Source of the DNA: CAYSLA01 sp964431685
Lineage (GTDB): Bacteria; Armatimonadota; UBA5829
Direction of reading: 5' to 3'
DNA: 64,000 nucleotides
Assembly: GCA_964431685.1 (NCBI GenBank)
Contig: CAYSLA010000001.1
Location: forward strand, 1-64,000
Positions 8,196 through 16,114 of this stretch are shown here, in pieces. Position 1 is the first letter of the stretch; each line of letters starts with the position of its first letter. Made by a program: the position numbers and the translations under genes. The notes under the pieces were generated by a model that saw nothing but the letters and a program-made list of their open reading frames with translations, was not told the DNA's origin and did not search any database.

Positions 8196-8912
8196 ATGAG
8201 ACTATTTGCCAAATATCGCCTCTATGGGTTCAAATACGCCATAGACGGGGTTGTGCACGTGTTTCGCACTCAGCGGCACATGCGATTTCACTTCCTGACA
8301 CTCGTGCTTGTGTTGCTGGTTAGCCTTGTGTTCAGACTATCCCGCGAGGAGATACTGATTCTTCTGTTCACGGTGAGCCTGGTGCTCACTGCGGAGATGA
8401 TCAATACGGCCATTGAGGCAGTCGTCGATCTGGTCTCACAAGGCTATCATCCGCTCGCGAAGTTCGCGAAGGACGTTGCTGCGGGTGCCGTACTCATTGC
8501 CACCATCAACGCTTTGGCTGTAGGCTTCCTGCTGTTTTTCGGGGGCGGCAGAATGAAGGCTCTGAGCAAAGAGGTGGAATTTCACAGACCGGAGCCTGCA
8601 ACAGTGCTGGTAATAGCGCTGATGCTGCTGGTGGTTATGACGGTAATCTGGAAAGTGGCCGGAGGAAGAGGCAAGATATGGAAGGGTGGCGCCGTTAGCA
8701 TGCACTCTGCCATTGGCTTCTTCATGGCCTGCACCATTTTCTTCATGTCCAAACAAATTGCGGTCGGCATCATGGCATTCCTGTTGGCAGTCTTGATAGC
8801 CCAGAGCCGCGTTGAAGGAGGTATTCATTCCCTTAGAGAAGTCATTGTCGGAGCATTGCTTGCCACCTCTGTCGCAGTCGTTGTGTTCTGGGTGTTGGCA
8901 CCAGTGTTCTAA
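8196..8912 (+). CDS. DgkA-type lipid kinase fused to a PAP2-like phosphatase domain
   Basis: A membrane protein of 238 residues. Residues 1-115 match the small undecaprenol/diacylglycerol kinase family: a basic N-terminus with a conserved GFKYAIDGV-like stretch, then helices containing AEMINTAIEAVVDLV. Residues about 130-238 look like a PAP2 phosphatase core, with SMHSAIGFF in place of the usual SGH motif and SRVEGGIHSLREVI in place of the SR-H-D motif. The classical KX6RP motif is only approximate. Such a fusion could phosphorylate and dephosphorylate lipid carriers such as undecaprenol; this is inference. It starts directly after the ybeY stop, so the two are likely translationally coupled. 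Confidence 0.85.
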   Translation: MRLFAKYRLYGFKYAIDGVVHVFRTQRHMRFHFLTLVLVLLVSLVFRLSREEILILLFTVSLVLTAEMINTAIEAVVDLVSQGYHPLAKFAKDVAAGAVLIATINALAVGFLLFFGGGRMKALSKEVEFHRPEPATVLVIALMLLVVMTVIWKVAGGRGKIWKGGAVSMHSAIGFFMACTIFFMSKQIAVGIMAFLLAVLIAQSRVEGGIHSLREVIVGALLATSVAVVVFWVLAPVF

Positions 8913-8941
8913 ATGCCTCTCGATGATGGGGAAGATTGACG

Positions 8942-10327
8942 GTGGACGAAGACCCTAATAGTATTCTCTTACGCTTCACACTTATAGTGTTCCTTGTGCT
9001 GCTCAACGCGTTCTTCGCGGCGGCCGAAATGGCTCTTGTTTCGGTCCGGCGCACGAGAATAAAGCAGTTGGCAGACGAAGGCGACAGCCGCGCTGCTGTG
9101 GTTCAGAGCCTTACGGAGCATCCAACGACATTCATGGCCACAGTGCAGATCGGTGTCACTCTCGTGGGCTTCATGGCCTCGGCGTTCGCGGCCGTAAGCC
9201 TGGCGGAGGTGCCTGCGAAATGGCTGGAGACGCTGGGGCTGAGCAAGAACGTTTCATATACGACGGCCGTTGTGTGTGTCACTCTGTTGGTAGGTCTATT
9301 TACGCTCGTCTTTGGCGAGATTGCGCCAAAGAGCCTTGCCATCAGGCACGCAGAGAAATTCGCTCTGGCGACCGGAGGTTTCATCCGGCTTCTTTCCATT
9401 GCGGCCCTGCCGGCTGTCTGGATTGTCACGTTCTTCAGTGATCTTGTCGTGAGGCGTTTTGGTGCTCACGTCAAGTACTCAACCCCGATTCTCACGGAGG
9501 AAGAGTTCAAGATGCTGGTTGAGGCCGGTGAAGAGGAGGGCGTGATCGAAGAAGAAGAAAAGGAGATGATCCATTCTATCTTCGACTTCACGGACAAGGT
9601 TGCCAGACAGGTAATGGTGCCGCGCACCGACATGCACTGCGCTCCTGTGACCTCCTCGCTCTTTGAACTTCTGGAGATCATCACGGTGAACGGGCATTCG
9701 AGGATTCCCATATACGAAGAAGACGTGGACCACATTGTGGGCGTTGTGCACGCAAAGGATCTATTGCCAGTTCTCGGAAAGACGAGTGAACACTTCGACG
9801 TTCGTGAATTCATGCGAGAAGCCTATTTCATACCGGAATCCAAGGACGTTGACGATCTGCTGGCGGAATTCAGGCGTGGCAACATACACATGGCCATTGT
9901 GCGAGATGAGTATGGTGGAACTGCAGGCCTGGTTACCGTTGAAGATCTGCTGGAAGAGATTGTCGGCGAAATCCGTGATGAATACGACGCTGAAGAGGAA
10001 TCTCTGATTGAGGTCATCGACGAGACCCAGGCCATAGTCAGTGCCAGGATGCGCGTGGAGGACGTCAACGAGCAGCTCCACATTGATGTCCCGGTCAGCG
10101 ACGAATACGACACCCTTGGAGGATTCGTTTTTGACTTGTTCGGCACTCAGGCCGAAGAGGGCGATACGGCCAGCTATGAAGATCTCGACTTTGTGGTCAA
10201 AGAAGTCGAAAACGGACGGCTGAAACGAATACTGATAGTCAGGACGGATCGGCCCAAGGGCACCGACGAATCCTCAGGCAACGGAAAGCAATCCAAAGGC
10301 GACTCGGCCAAGAACGAACGCAGGTAA
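8942..10327 (+). CDS. CNNM/CorC-type hemolysin family transporter with CBS domains
   Basis: An integral membrane protein of about 461 residues. It has an N-terminal CNNM (DUF21) transmembrane domain (about 1-190, including NAFFAAAEMALVSVR). Two CBS domains follow (about 215-330, with VPRTDM and VVHAKDLLPVL), then a C-terminal CorC/HlyC domain around the TLGGFVFDLFG motif. The family is linked to magnesium or sodium-coupled cation export; the hemolysin name is historical. GTG 8942 has GGGGA 9 bases upstream; an in-frame TTG at 8936 is the alternative start. It is the last gene of the rightward run and is convergent with the secreted protein at 10330. Confidence 0.9.
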   Translation: MDEDPNSILLRFTLIVFLVLLNAFFAAAEMALVSVRRTRIKQLADEGDSRAAVVQSLTEHPTTFMATVQIGVTLVGFMASAFAAVSLAEVPAKWLETLGLSKNVSYTTAVVCVTLLVGLFTLVFGEIAPKSLAIRHAEKFALATGGFIRLLSIAALPAVWIVTFFSDLVVRRFGAHVKYSTPILTEEEFKMLVEAGEEEGVIEEEEKEMIHSIFDFTDKVARQVMVPRTDMHCAPVTSSLFELLEIITVNGHSRIPIYEEDVDHIVGVVHAKDLLPVLGKTSEHFDVREFMREAYFIPESKDVDDLLAEFRRGNIHMAIVRDEYGGTAGLVTVEDLLEEIVGEIRDEYDAEEESLIEVIDETQAIVSARMRVEDVNEQLHIDVPVSDEYDTLGGFVFDLFGTQAEEGDTASYEDLDFVVKEVENGRLKRILIVRTDRPKGTDESSGNGKQSKGDSAKNERR

Positions 10328-10329
10328 GC

Positions 10330-11136
10330 CTACTTGGAACCCGGAGTGTACACCTGAGCCGGCTCGGTTGCCGTCAAGACATTGCCGCTCCAGTTGCCAG
10401 TCACTATCACGAAGTCGTCAGTAAGGGCGGTGACCCCGCTGACGGCGATCTGTGAGACGCCGTCGCTGATAGCGAGCGGAGACACGCTGGTCACGACTCC
10501 CCACACCCTGACAGGGTTGGGTGGAAGCGGGGAGCGAGCCAGGTCCGATATTCGCACTGCCACGGGCGGCCGCTCAGGAGTATCGTCATAGACTCGGACG
10601 TCATCGATGCACAGGCCGTAGCCGTAGTTAGCGGTGCCCATGAAACCAATGTAGTAGGTAGATGTCGCTTCGGGCAGGGAAATGGTGCGCTTGGTCCACG
10701 CGGGGGTGTCACTGAGATAGGTGGCCAGCAAGTTCCACGAGCCCCCGGAAGCTGTTTTGTAGTACACTTTCAGCGTATCCTGGTCTCCTGACCAGTTCAT
10801 CTGGCGGTGCCAGAACTCGAGGGTCGCTGGCAGAACGTGGGCTGTCAGGTTTAGCGGCGGAGTAACCAGGGTAGTCGTGCTGCCCCTGAATGTGCTGTAG
10901 AGTAGGGCGAAGTAGCTTCCACCGTGCGCACTTCCGTTGTGATTGTCCATAACGGCCTTTACCCAACTCAGGTTGTTAGAGTCCTTCTCCTGTGTCCAGC
11001 CTGGCCAAGTACCCTCAAAACCCTCAGCGAATACGTCTACCGCAGACGCCGGCAGAGCCAATGCAACGGTACAGACAGCGATGATAAGAGTCACCTGAAT
11101 GAACCGGAAGTCTACAGAACAAAGATGTTGAAACAC
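10330..11136 (-). CDS. Secreted protein with jelly-roll (MAM-like) domain
   Basis: A hypothetical exported protein of about 268 residues. It has a signal peptide ending near ALPASAVD. A beta-rich region of about 150 residues (starting EGFEGTWPGWTQ and including CIDDVRVYDD) resembles choice-of-anchor or MAM-type jelly-roll domains. A C-terminal stretch of about 70 residues (VWGVVTSVSPLAISDG) resembles OB-like domains in other secreted proteins. The GTG at 11136 is favoured because AGGAGGT lies 6 bases upstream. The function is unknown; a cell-surface or carbohydrate-binding role is plausible. Confidence 0.75.
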   Translation of the reverse strand: MFQHLCSVDFRFIQVTLIIAVCTVALALPASAVDVFAEGFEGTWPGWTQEKDSNNLSWVKAVMDNHNGSAHGGSYFALLYSTFRGSTTTLVTPPLNLTAHVLPATLEFWHRQMNWSGDQDTLKVYYKTASGGSWNLLATYLSDTPAWTKRTISLPEATSTYYIGFMGTANYGYGLCIDDVRVYDDTPERPPVAVRISDLARSPLPPNPVRVWGVVTSVSPLAISDGVSQIAVSGVTALTDDFVIVTGNWSGNVLTATEPAQVYTPGSK

Positions 11137-11243
11137 TCTACTACCTCCTGATTTCGGCGAACAGCGCATACTTCCGACTGTGTCTCGAGCCGATGGAACA
11201 CCGATGGCAAAGACAGCAGCCTTTATCGAGATGCCCTATATGC

Positions 11244-11272
11244 AGGATACCCTACCGATTGCGATGTGTCAA
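11244..11272 (-). promoter_or_regulatory. Sigma-70-type promoter for the secreted protein gene
   Basis: On the minus strand: TTGACA (11267-11272), 17-base spacer, TATCCT (11244-11249). It lies in the 185-base gap between rlmN and the secreted protein gene and reads into the latter, about 108 bases before its start codon. Confidence 0.6.
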
Positions 11273-11321
11273 CGGTCACTCGAGCCAGTTTGGCATTCCG
11301 CCGCTCTGAAATGCGCATCAA

Positions 11322-12323
11322 TTATCTGAATTCTCCTCTCAACTGTCCGCACGCAGCCGAGGATTTGGCCCCTCGAGCCATTCTCTGCGTTACCTTGACC
11401 CCCTCAGACTCAAGCGTGGAGCGAAATGCGCGGATCACATCTTTTGACGGCGCACGGAAGTCCGTGTACGCGACCTCGTTGAATGGGATAAGGTTCACGT
11501 GGCACATGGTCCCCCGGAGCAGTCTTGCCAGAGCTACCGCGTCAGCAGGCGAGTCGTTGATTCCTCTTAGAAGTATTACTTCGAATGTGACGCGACGCTT
11601 CGTGCGGTCCGCGTACTCGTGACAAGCCTCTATCAGACCCGGGATCGGAAACGCTGATGCTTTCGGAATCAGGTGGTCTCTTACTCGCTGGTCTGCAGTA
11701 TGGAGTGAGACCGCAAGGGTCAACTGCATCTCCATCGCCGCCATCTGCCGAATCTGCGGTGTCAGCCCCACGGTCGAAACAGTGATCCGCCTCATAGATA
11801 TGTCGAGTTCGGCGTTGATCAAAGCAACGGCCCGCATAATGTTGTCAAAATTGGTGAGGGGTTCTCCCATACCCATGAAAACGACGTGAGTGACTGGCCT
11901 GGAGGCTTCGGACGAAACGGTCAGTACCTGGTCGAGTATCTCACCTGGGGTAAGATTGCGCACAAACCCCTGTTGACCTGTGGCGCAGAATTCACAGCAT
12001 ATCGGACACCCGACCTGAGAAGAGACACACACTGACACCCGGGTCTCATAGGGTAACAGAACGCACTCAATTCGTTCTCCGTCGACAAGACTTAGCAAGA
12101 GCTTCAGTGCACCGTCGTTTGACAGCGATCTCGACGCAATCTCACTTCGGGTAATTGACGCGGTTTCAGACAGCCGCTTCAGCAGGTCTTTGGGTAGATT
12201 CCTCATCTGGGCAGGATCTGATACGCCGCCGCCGTAGATCCACCGGGCGATCTGCCGTCCTCTGTACGCAGGAAAGCCGAGCTGAGTACAAAGCGCCGAC
12301 AGCTCGGCTCCGCCCAATCCCAT
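11322..12323 (-). CDS. rlmN: 23S rRNA (adenine-2503-C2)-methyltransferase RlmN
   Basis: A radical SAM enzyme of about 333 residues. It methylates A2503 of 23S rRNA and A37 of some tRNAs. The iron-sulfur motif is CPICCEFC (C-x3-C-x2-C, with an extra Cys where Gly is usual). The SAM-binding FMGMGEPL motif, the SLHTAD segment and the second catalytic cysteine in SSAACGQL are all present. It is the last gene of the leftward operon, 19 bases after the pilB stop. ATG 12323 is preferred; an in-frame TTG directly precedes it and no strong Shine-Dalgarno decides between them. Confidence 0.95.
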   Translation of the reverse strand: MGLGGAELSALCTQLGFPAYRGRQIARWIYGGGVSDPAQMRNLPKDLLKRLSETASITRSEIASRSLSNDGALKLLLSLVDGERIECVLLPYETRVSVCVSSQVGCPICCEFCATGQQGFVRNLTPGEILDQVLTVSSEASRPVTHVVFMGMGEPLTNFDNIMRAVALINAELDISMRRITVSTVGLTPQIRQMAAMEMQLTLAVSLHTADQRVRDHLIPKASAFPIPGLIEACHEYADRTKRRVTFEVILLRGINDSPADAVALARLLRGTMCHVNLIPFNEVAYTDFRAPSKDVIRAFRSTLESEGVKVTQRMARGAKSSAACGQLRGEFR

Positions 12324-12342
12324 CAATTCAGTTTGGAACTCT

Positions 12343-14073
12343 CTATCGGGTTTCGTGGCTCAGGCTCTCCTCGACAAAGACCTTTTTTCTGATCTCGTCA
12401 AACGTGGTCACGCCGGATATCACAGCTTCGGCGGCATGGGCTCTCATCGGAGTCATACCAGCACGGAAAGCTGCCTGGCGCACAATTTCGGCAGACGGAT
12501 CGTGCGCTATGAGATGGCGAATCTCGTCGTTTATCGTCATCAGTTCCACAACTGCCTGTCTACTCGAGTACCCGCGATTGTTGCATTGCTTGCAACCCAC
12601 TGGCGCATAGAACGTGGTGGAGTCCGGGACTTCCACCGATGCGATCAGCTCCAGCTCGTCTTCTTTCGGAACGTATGGAGCCTTGCATTCAGGGCACAGT
12701 ACTCTGATCAGTCGTTGGGCTAGGACTCCGATTACGGAGGAGCTTACAAGAAATGGTTCGACGCCCATGTCCAGGAGCCTGGTTACTGCGCTGGGGGCAT
12801 CATTGCAGTGCAGGGTGGAAAAGACCAGGTGGCCGGTCATAGCGGCCTGGAAAGCGATCTGCGCCGTCTCGGCATCGCGCACTTCTCCAACAAGCACGAT
12901 ATCCGGATCCTGACGCAATATAGACCGAAGTTGGACTGCGAATGTGAGGCCGGCTTTCGTGTTCACAGCAGACTGATTAACTCCGTTAAGCTCGTACTCA
13001 ATGGGGTCTTCACAAGTCATGATATTCGTCTCCGGCGACTTGATGTGCGTCAATGCCGAGTAGAGCGTCGTCGTCTTTCCGCTGCCGGTGGGGCCGGTGA
13101 CAAGTATCGTGCCATGAGGCTTCGTAATGAGACCCTCAAAGCGCTTCAGCTCCAATGCACTGAACCCCAGATTGTCCAGAGAGAACTGCTTTGCCTGCTT
13201 GTCCAGTATCCTCAACACGACCCTCTCGCCGTGATGCACCGGAAAAGTGGACACCCTCAGGTCAAACTCTCGGTTCAGCATCTTCACGGATATGCGGCCG
13301 TCCTGTGGCAGCCGTTTCTCGGAAATATCCACGTCCGCCATGATTTTGAGACGGCTGGTAACAGCCAACTGGATGCGCTTGGGCAGGTTTCTTATGTGCT
13401 GCAGAGCGCCATCAATTCTGTATCTGATCTCTACACCATTGCCGCGCGGCTCGAAGTGTATGTCGCTAGCGTGTTGGCGGATGGCTTCCTGTATAACCAG
13501 GTTCACCGTCTTGACGACAGGCGCGTCCTCGCTCAGCCTGCGCTCTTCTTCGACCGAGACAGAGGACTCTTCCTCAATGGTCTCGAAGTCGTCGTCCACT
13601 GCCTTCTTTATTGAGGCCAGAATGTCCTGGCCCTCCTCAGCACCGTAGACCTTGTCGAGAGCGGCCTTTATGCGTGATTCTGCTGCAAGGACCGGTTCGA
13701 CACGTTTTCTGGATATTCTCTGTATCGCGTCCAGCGCCTCAAGGTCCATCGGATTGGAAATAGCGACCGCGAGACGGTCCGAGGTTACACTAATCGGAAT
13801 CACGTTGTACGTGCGGGCAACAGGCTCGGGTATGGTATCTACGGCTTCGGTAACTATTGTGTATTCCCCGAGTCTGATGTAGGGTATGTCGTTTTGTATG
13901 GCCTGGGCTTCGAAGATGTCGTCTTCACTGACCATTTTGGACTCCAGGAGGATCTCACCGAGTCTTCTGTATGTGGTCTTCTGACGCTCCAAGGCTGTCT
14001 TGAGATCGTCCTCAGTAATAGTTCCTGAGGTTACGAGTATTTCGCCAAGCCTCGGTCTGCTCTTGGTGGTCAT
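12343..14073 (-). CDS. pilB: Type IV pilus/type II secretion assembly ATPase (PilB/GspE)
   Basis: A cytoplasmic hexameric ATPase of about 576 residues that powers pilin or pseudopilin assembly. It has an N-terminal MshEN domain (about 5-150, with LGEILVTSG and LGEILLESK half-repeats). The GspE core carries Walker A GPTGSGKTTTL, an Asp box and Walker B (DPDIVLVGEVRD), a His box, and a zinc-binding pair CPEC/CKQC near the C-terminus. GGGAGG lies directly before three successive ATG codons; the third (14073) has the best spacing. No pilC, pilT or pilin gene is in the window. Its partner genes here are the CheB-like protein upstream and rlmN downstream. Confidence 0.94.
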   Translation of the reverse strand: MTTKSRPRLGEILVTSGTITEDDLKTALERQKTTYRRLGEILLESKMVSEDDIFEAQAIQNDIPYIRLGEYTIVTEAVDTIPEPVARTYNVIPISVTSDRLAVAISNPMDLEALDAIQRISRKRVEPVLAAESRIKAALDKVYGAEEGQDILASIKKAVDDDFETIEEESSVSVEEERRLSEDAPVVKTVNLVIQEAIRQHASDIHFEPRGNGVEIRYRIDGALQHIRNLPKRIQLAVTSRLKIMADVDISEKRLPQDGRISVKMLNREFDLRVSTFPVHHGERVVLRILDKQAKQFSLDNLGFSALELKRFEGLITKPHGTILVTGPTGSGKTTTLYSALTHIKSPETNIMTCEDPIEYELNGVNQSAVNTKAGLTFAVQLRSILRQDPDIVLVGEVRDAETAQIAFQAAMTGHLVFSTLHCNDAPSAVTRLLDMGVEPFLVSSSVIGVLAQRLIRVLCPECKAPYVPKEDELELIASVEVPDSTTFYAPVGCKQCNNRGYSSRQAVVELMTINDEIRHLIAHDPSAEIVRQAAFRAGMTPMRAHAAEAVISGVTTFDEIRKKVFVEESLSHETR

Positions 14074-14075
14074 CA

Positions 14076-14717
14076 TCATCCTCCCAGCACCGCGTCCTTG
14101 ATTCTGGCAGCGACGTTCCAGAGTGGAACAACGTGCTGCACGACGCCTGTCTCAGCCGCAGCAAGCGGCAGGTCGGAGACAACTGATGTCTGTTCGTCCT
14201 GAGCAATCGTAACGCCTCCTGCGTCTTTGATCGCTCTGAGCCCTTCGACTCCGTCTCTTCCCATTCCTGTCAGCAGAACTCCGACTGTCTTGTCGCCGAA
14301 TGCGTGAGTGGCGGAAATCATAGTGTGGTCGACGCGGGAGTAAGGAGTAGTTGAGGGGCCAGCAGAGTCCTCTACGAAAACCTGATAGACAGGTAGCGCG
14401 AAGCCCTCCATTGGGACGAATGTGATGCGTGCCGATGAATGAGCGATCATGGCGCGGGAGGGCGTCAATTTCATCCCGTCGACCGCTTCGTGTACAGGCA
14501 TCTGGCAAGTCAGGTTGAGTTGATCAGCGAGAACTCTATGAAATCCCATGCGGTAGTCAGGCATCACGACAATCGTCGCGGGAAAGGTTGAAGGGATGCT
14601 TGGAAGCACGTCTCCGAGCGCCTGTGGACCGCCAGGACCGCATCCAATGATAACCAGCCAGTTTGACGCGGTGGCTGGACGTTCGTCCATGTCGGCAATC
14701 GCTTCCTGCGTCTGCAT
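14076..14717 (-). CDS. CheB methylesterase-like protein with degenerate catalytic triad
   Basis: A protein of about 213 residues spanning a single CheB catalytic-type domain, with no receiver domain. The C-terminal fold signature LLTGMGRDGVEGLRAIKDAGG is well preserved, including the triad aspartate (Asp155). The serine motif GASTGG is GCGPGG (25-30), and the QHMP motif with the catalytic histidine is VVMP (50-53). Two of three triad residues are therefore missing, and esterase activity is unlikely. ATG 14717 has AGAGGAG 7 bases upstream. It lies just upstream of pilB with touching ends, so a regulatory or scaffolding role in pilus function is a fair inference. No CheR or chemoreceptor is nearby. 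Confidence 0.82.
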   Translation of the reverse strand: MQTQEAIADMDERPATASNWLVIIGCGPGGPQALGDVLPSIPSTFPATIVVMPDYRMGFHRVLADQLNLTCQMPVHEAVDGMKLTPSRAMIAHSSARITFVPMEGFALPVYQVFVEDSAGPSTTPYSRVDHTMISATHAFGDKTVGVLLTGMGRDGVEGLRAIKDAGGVTIAQDEQTSVVSDLPLAAAETGVVQHVVPLWNVAARIKDAVLGG

Positions 14718-14781
14718 ATTTGCACTCCTCTGAAAATGAGTTGGGAGATCACCGGGCAACTACACGGCAATCTACAACCCG

Positions 14782-14997
14782 TCAGGCGCCATCGATAATG
14801 CGCCGGACTTCGCGGGCTCTTGCCTGCGTTTGTCTTCTGTCTATGGTCGTGCTGACCCTGACAACATCGCCTTCCGCCGCGCTCTTTGGAAGAAGCGTTT
14901 TCGAGCAGACCAGCTCTCTGCCGTCATCTGTTACCAGCACCGCCAGCTTGCTCTCAAAACGATCAACCACCGCCTGGATTGCTTGCTCAGTGTCCAC
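14782..14997 (-). CDS. DUF3006 domain protein
   Basis: A small protein of 71 residues matching DUF3006. It has an RFESKLAVLVTDDG-like opening, the LLPKSAAEGDVVRV core and a basic tail ending RRIIDGA. DUF3006 proteins are usually encoded beside a ComEC/Rec2-like metallo-beta-lactamase protein, as here. Their function is unknown. The GTG start at 14997 overlaps the upstream gene by 11 bases and has GAGGAG 6 bases before it. Confidence 0.85.
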   Translation of the reverse strand: MDTEQAIQAVVDRFESKLAVLVTDDGRELVCSKTLLPKSAAEGDVVRVSTTIDRRQTQARAREVRRIIDGA

Positions 14998-15853
14998 TAA
15001 TACTCCTCACAGAGAATCCGTCTGTGGCGAACTGGACGGTTCCATTCATGTCTGCCCTGTGCAACTCTGCCCCGGTGGCTGCAGGACCAATCCGTCTGAG
15101 GACCGTCCGGTCAGCGTTAGGTGCAGCACTGGACCCGGGCACGACTATGTCTTGCGGCCTGACCGCGGCCAGCAGTTCGAGCGAGGTGGCCCCGAGTGCC
15201 CCGTATCGCCCGATTACCAAGACGTTGCTCATCAAATATGCTCCGGAACGCATCAGATACGATTCAGCAATCGCGCCAGCGTCGGACATAAGCAGGAACC
15301 GGGTCCGCCCCATCACCATCTGCACAATCAGCGAGTTCTCTTCGGTAACATCACTGGTTGCTTTCAGTGGCTCCTCGGGCGGGCTGAAAACGTGAAGACT
15401 GGTGCTCTTCGTCAGGATCACACGGTCGCCGCCCTTGAGCCCAATCTCAGGAACCTTTCGTTGCCTCGCTGCAGACAGTTGACTGGCCCATTCATCGTCG
15501 TTACCCGTCTGCGCTCTGAGAATCCGCCGCACACGCACAGACTTGGCGATTGTATCTACAGCGCCCGTCCGCCGTGCGGTCGGGTTTGTCAGAATGAGCG
15601 TCACATCCTCGATACCCGATTCGCGCAACCACGATACAAGCTGTTCAGCATCTGCCGCCGGCCCGGGGTCAACCAGAAAATGCTGCCCATCATCGCAGCC
15701 TGCATACACGCCGCCACCGATTCTTGGATCCAGTACGGCCAACACAGCGCGTGGGCGAGCTTCATCCCGTCTGCCCGCTGCAAAACGATATCCGAGACCG
15801 ATCCCCGCCGCCAGGGCCAGAAGTAGTATAATTATCGGCAGTATGCGCGTCAT
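14987..15853 (-). CDS. ComEC/Rec2-like metallo-beta-lactamase-fold protein, metal site lost
   Basis: A protein of 288 residues with an N-terminal membrane anchor (about 4-25) and an extracytoplasmic domain of the COG2333 (ComEC-like MBL) type. The core is recognisable (FLVDPGP, LLMSDAG), and it is paired with DUF3006 as usual. The metal-binding motif THPHADHxxG is TNPTARRTG (89-97), and the later HHGS motif is absent (VIGRYGALG). All visible histidine ligands are gone, so hydrolase activity is improbable. It is the first gene of a leftward operon driven by the promoter at 15887-15915. No good Shine-Dalgarno is visible at ATG 15853. Confidence 0.75.
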   Translation of the reverse strand: MTRILPIIILLLALAAGIGLGYRFAAGRRDEARPRAVLAVLDPRIGGGVYAGCDDGQHFLVDPGPAADAEQLVSWLRESGIEDVTLILTNPTARRTGAVDTIAKSVRVRRILRAQTGNDDEWASQLSAARQRKVPEIGLKGGDRVILTKSTSLHVFSPPEEPLKATSDVTEENSLIVQMVMGRTRFLLMSDAGAIAESYLMRSGAYLMSNVLVIGRYGALGATSLELLAAVRPQDIVVPGSSAAPNADRTVLRRIGPAATGAELHRADMNGTVQFATDGFSVRSISGH

Positions 15854-15886
15854 CTTTGTAGGGTACCTGTCACTGCGAATGCACTC

Positions 15887-15915
15887 ATGTTAACCATCAT
15901 CATGCATCGAGTCAA
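15887..15915 (-). promoter_or_regulatory. Sigma-70-type promoter for the MBL-DUF3006-CheB-pilB-rlmN operon
   Basis: On the minus strand: TTGACT (15910-15915), 17-base spacer, TAACAT (15887-15892). It lies in the 261-base divergent gap between the MBL-like gene and nnrDE. On the plus strand of the same gap I see only a weak candidate, TTGACG at 16026-16031. Confidence 0.6.
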
Positions 15916-16114
15916 TGCGTGAGCATTCAAGTGGCTCCTATCCGTATGAAGCGCTTTCCAGTCAGTCGAGAAGACCCGCGGGAAAAACATGCCCTCTGTG
16001 ACGTATCCACAGTTGTTGAAGAAGGTTGACGGGCCGCCGACGTACAAGTAGACACTGAACGATGTAGCCTGACTTGTTGTTTTGGACTGATGGACAGGTG
16101 GAGAGAGGTTTCGC

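Noticed and set aside
14663..15826. A 387-codon open frame on the plus strand
   Set aside because: It runs opposite DUF3006 and the MBL-like gene and has a random, arginine/serine-rich composition.
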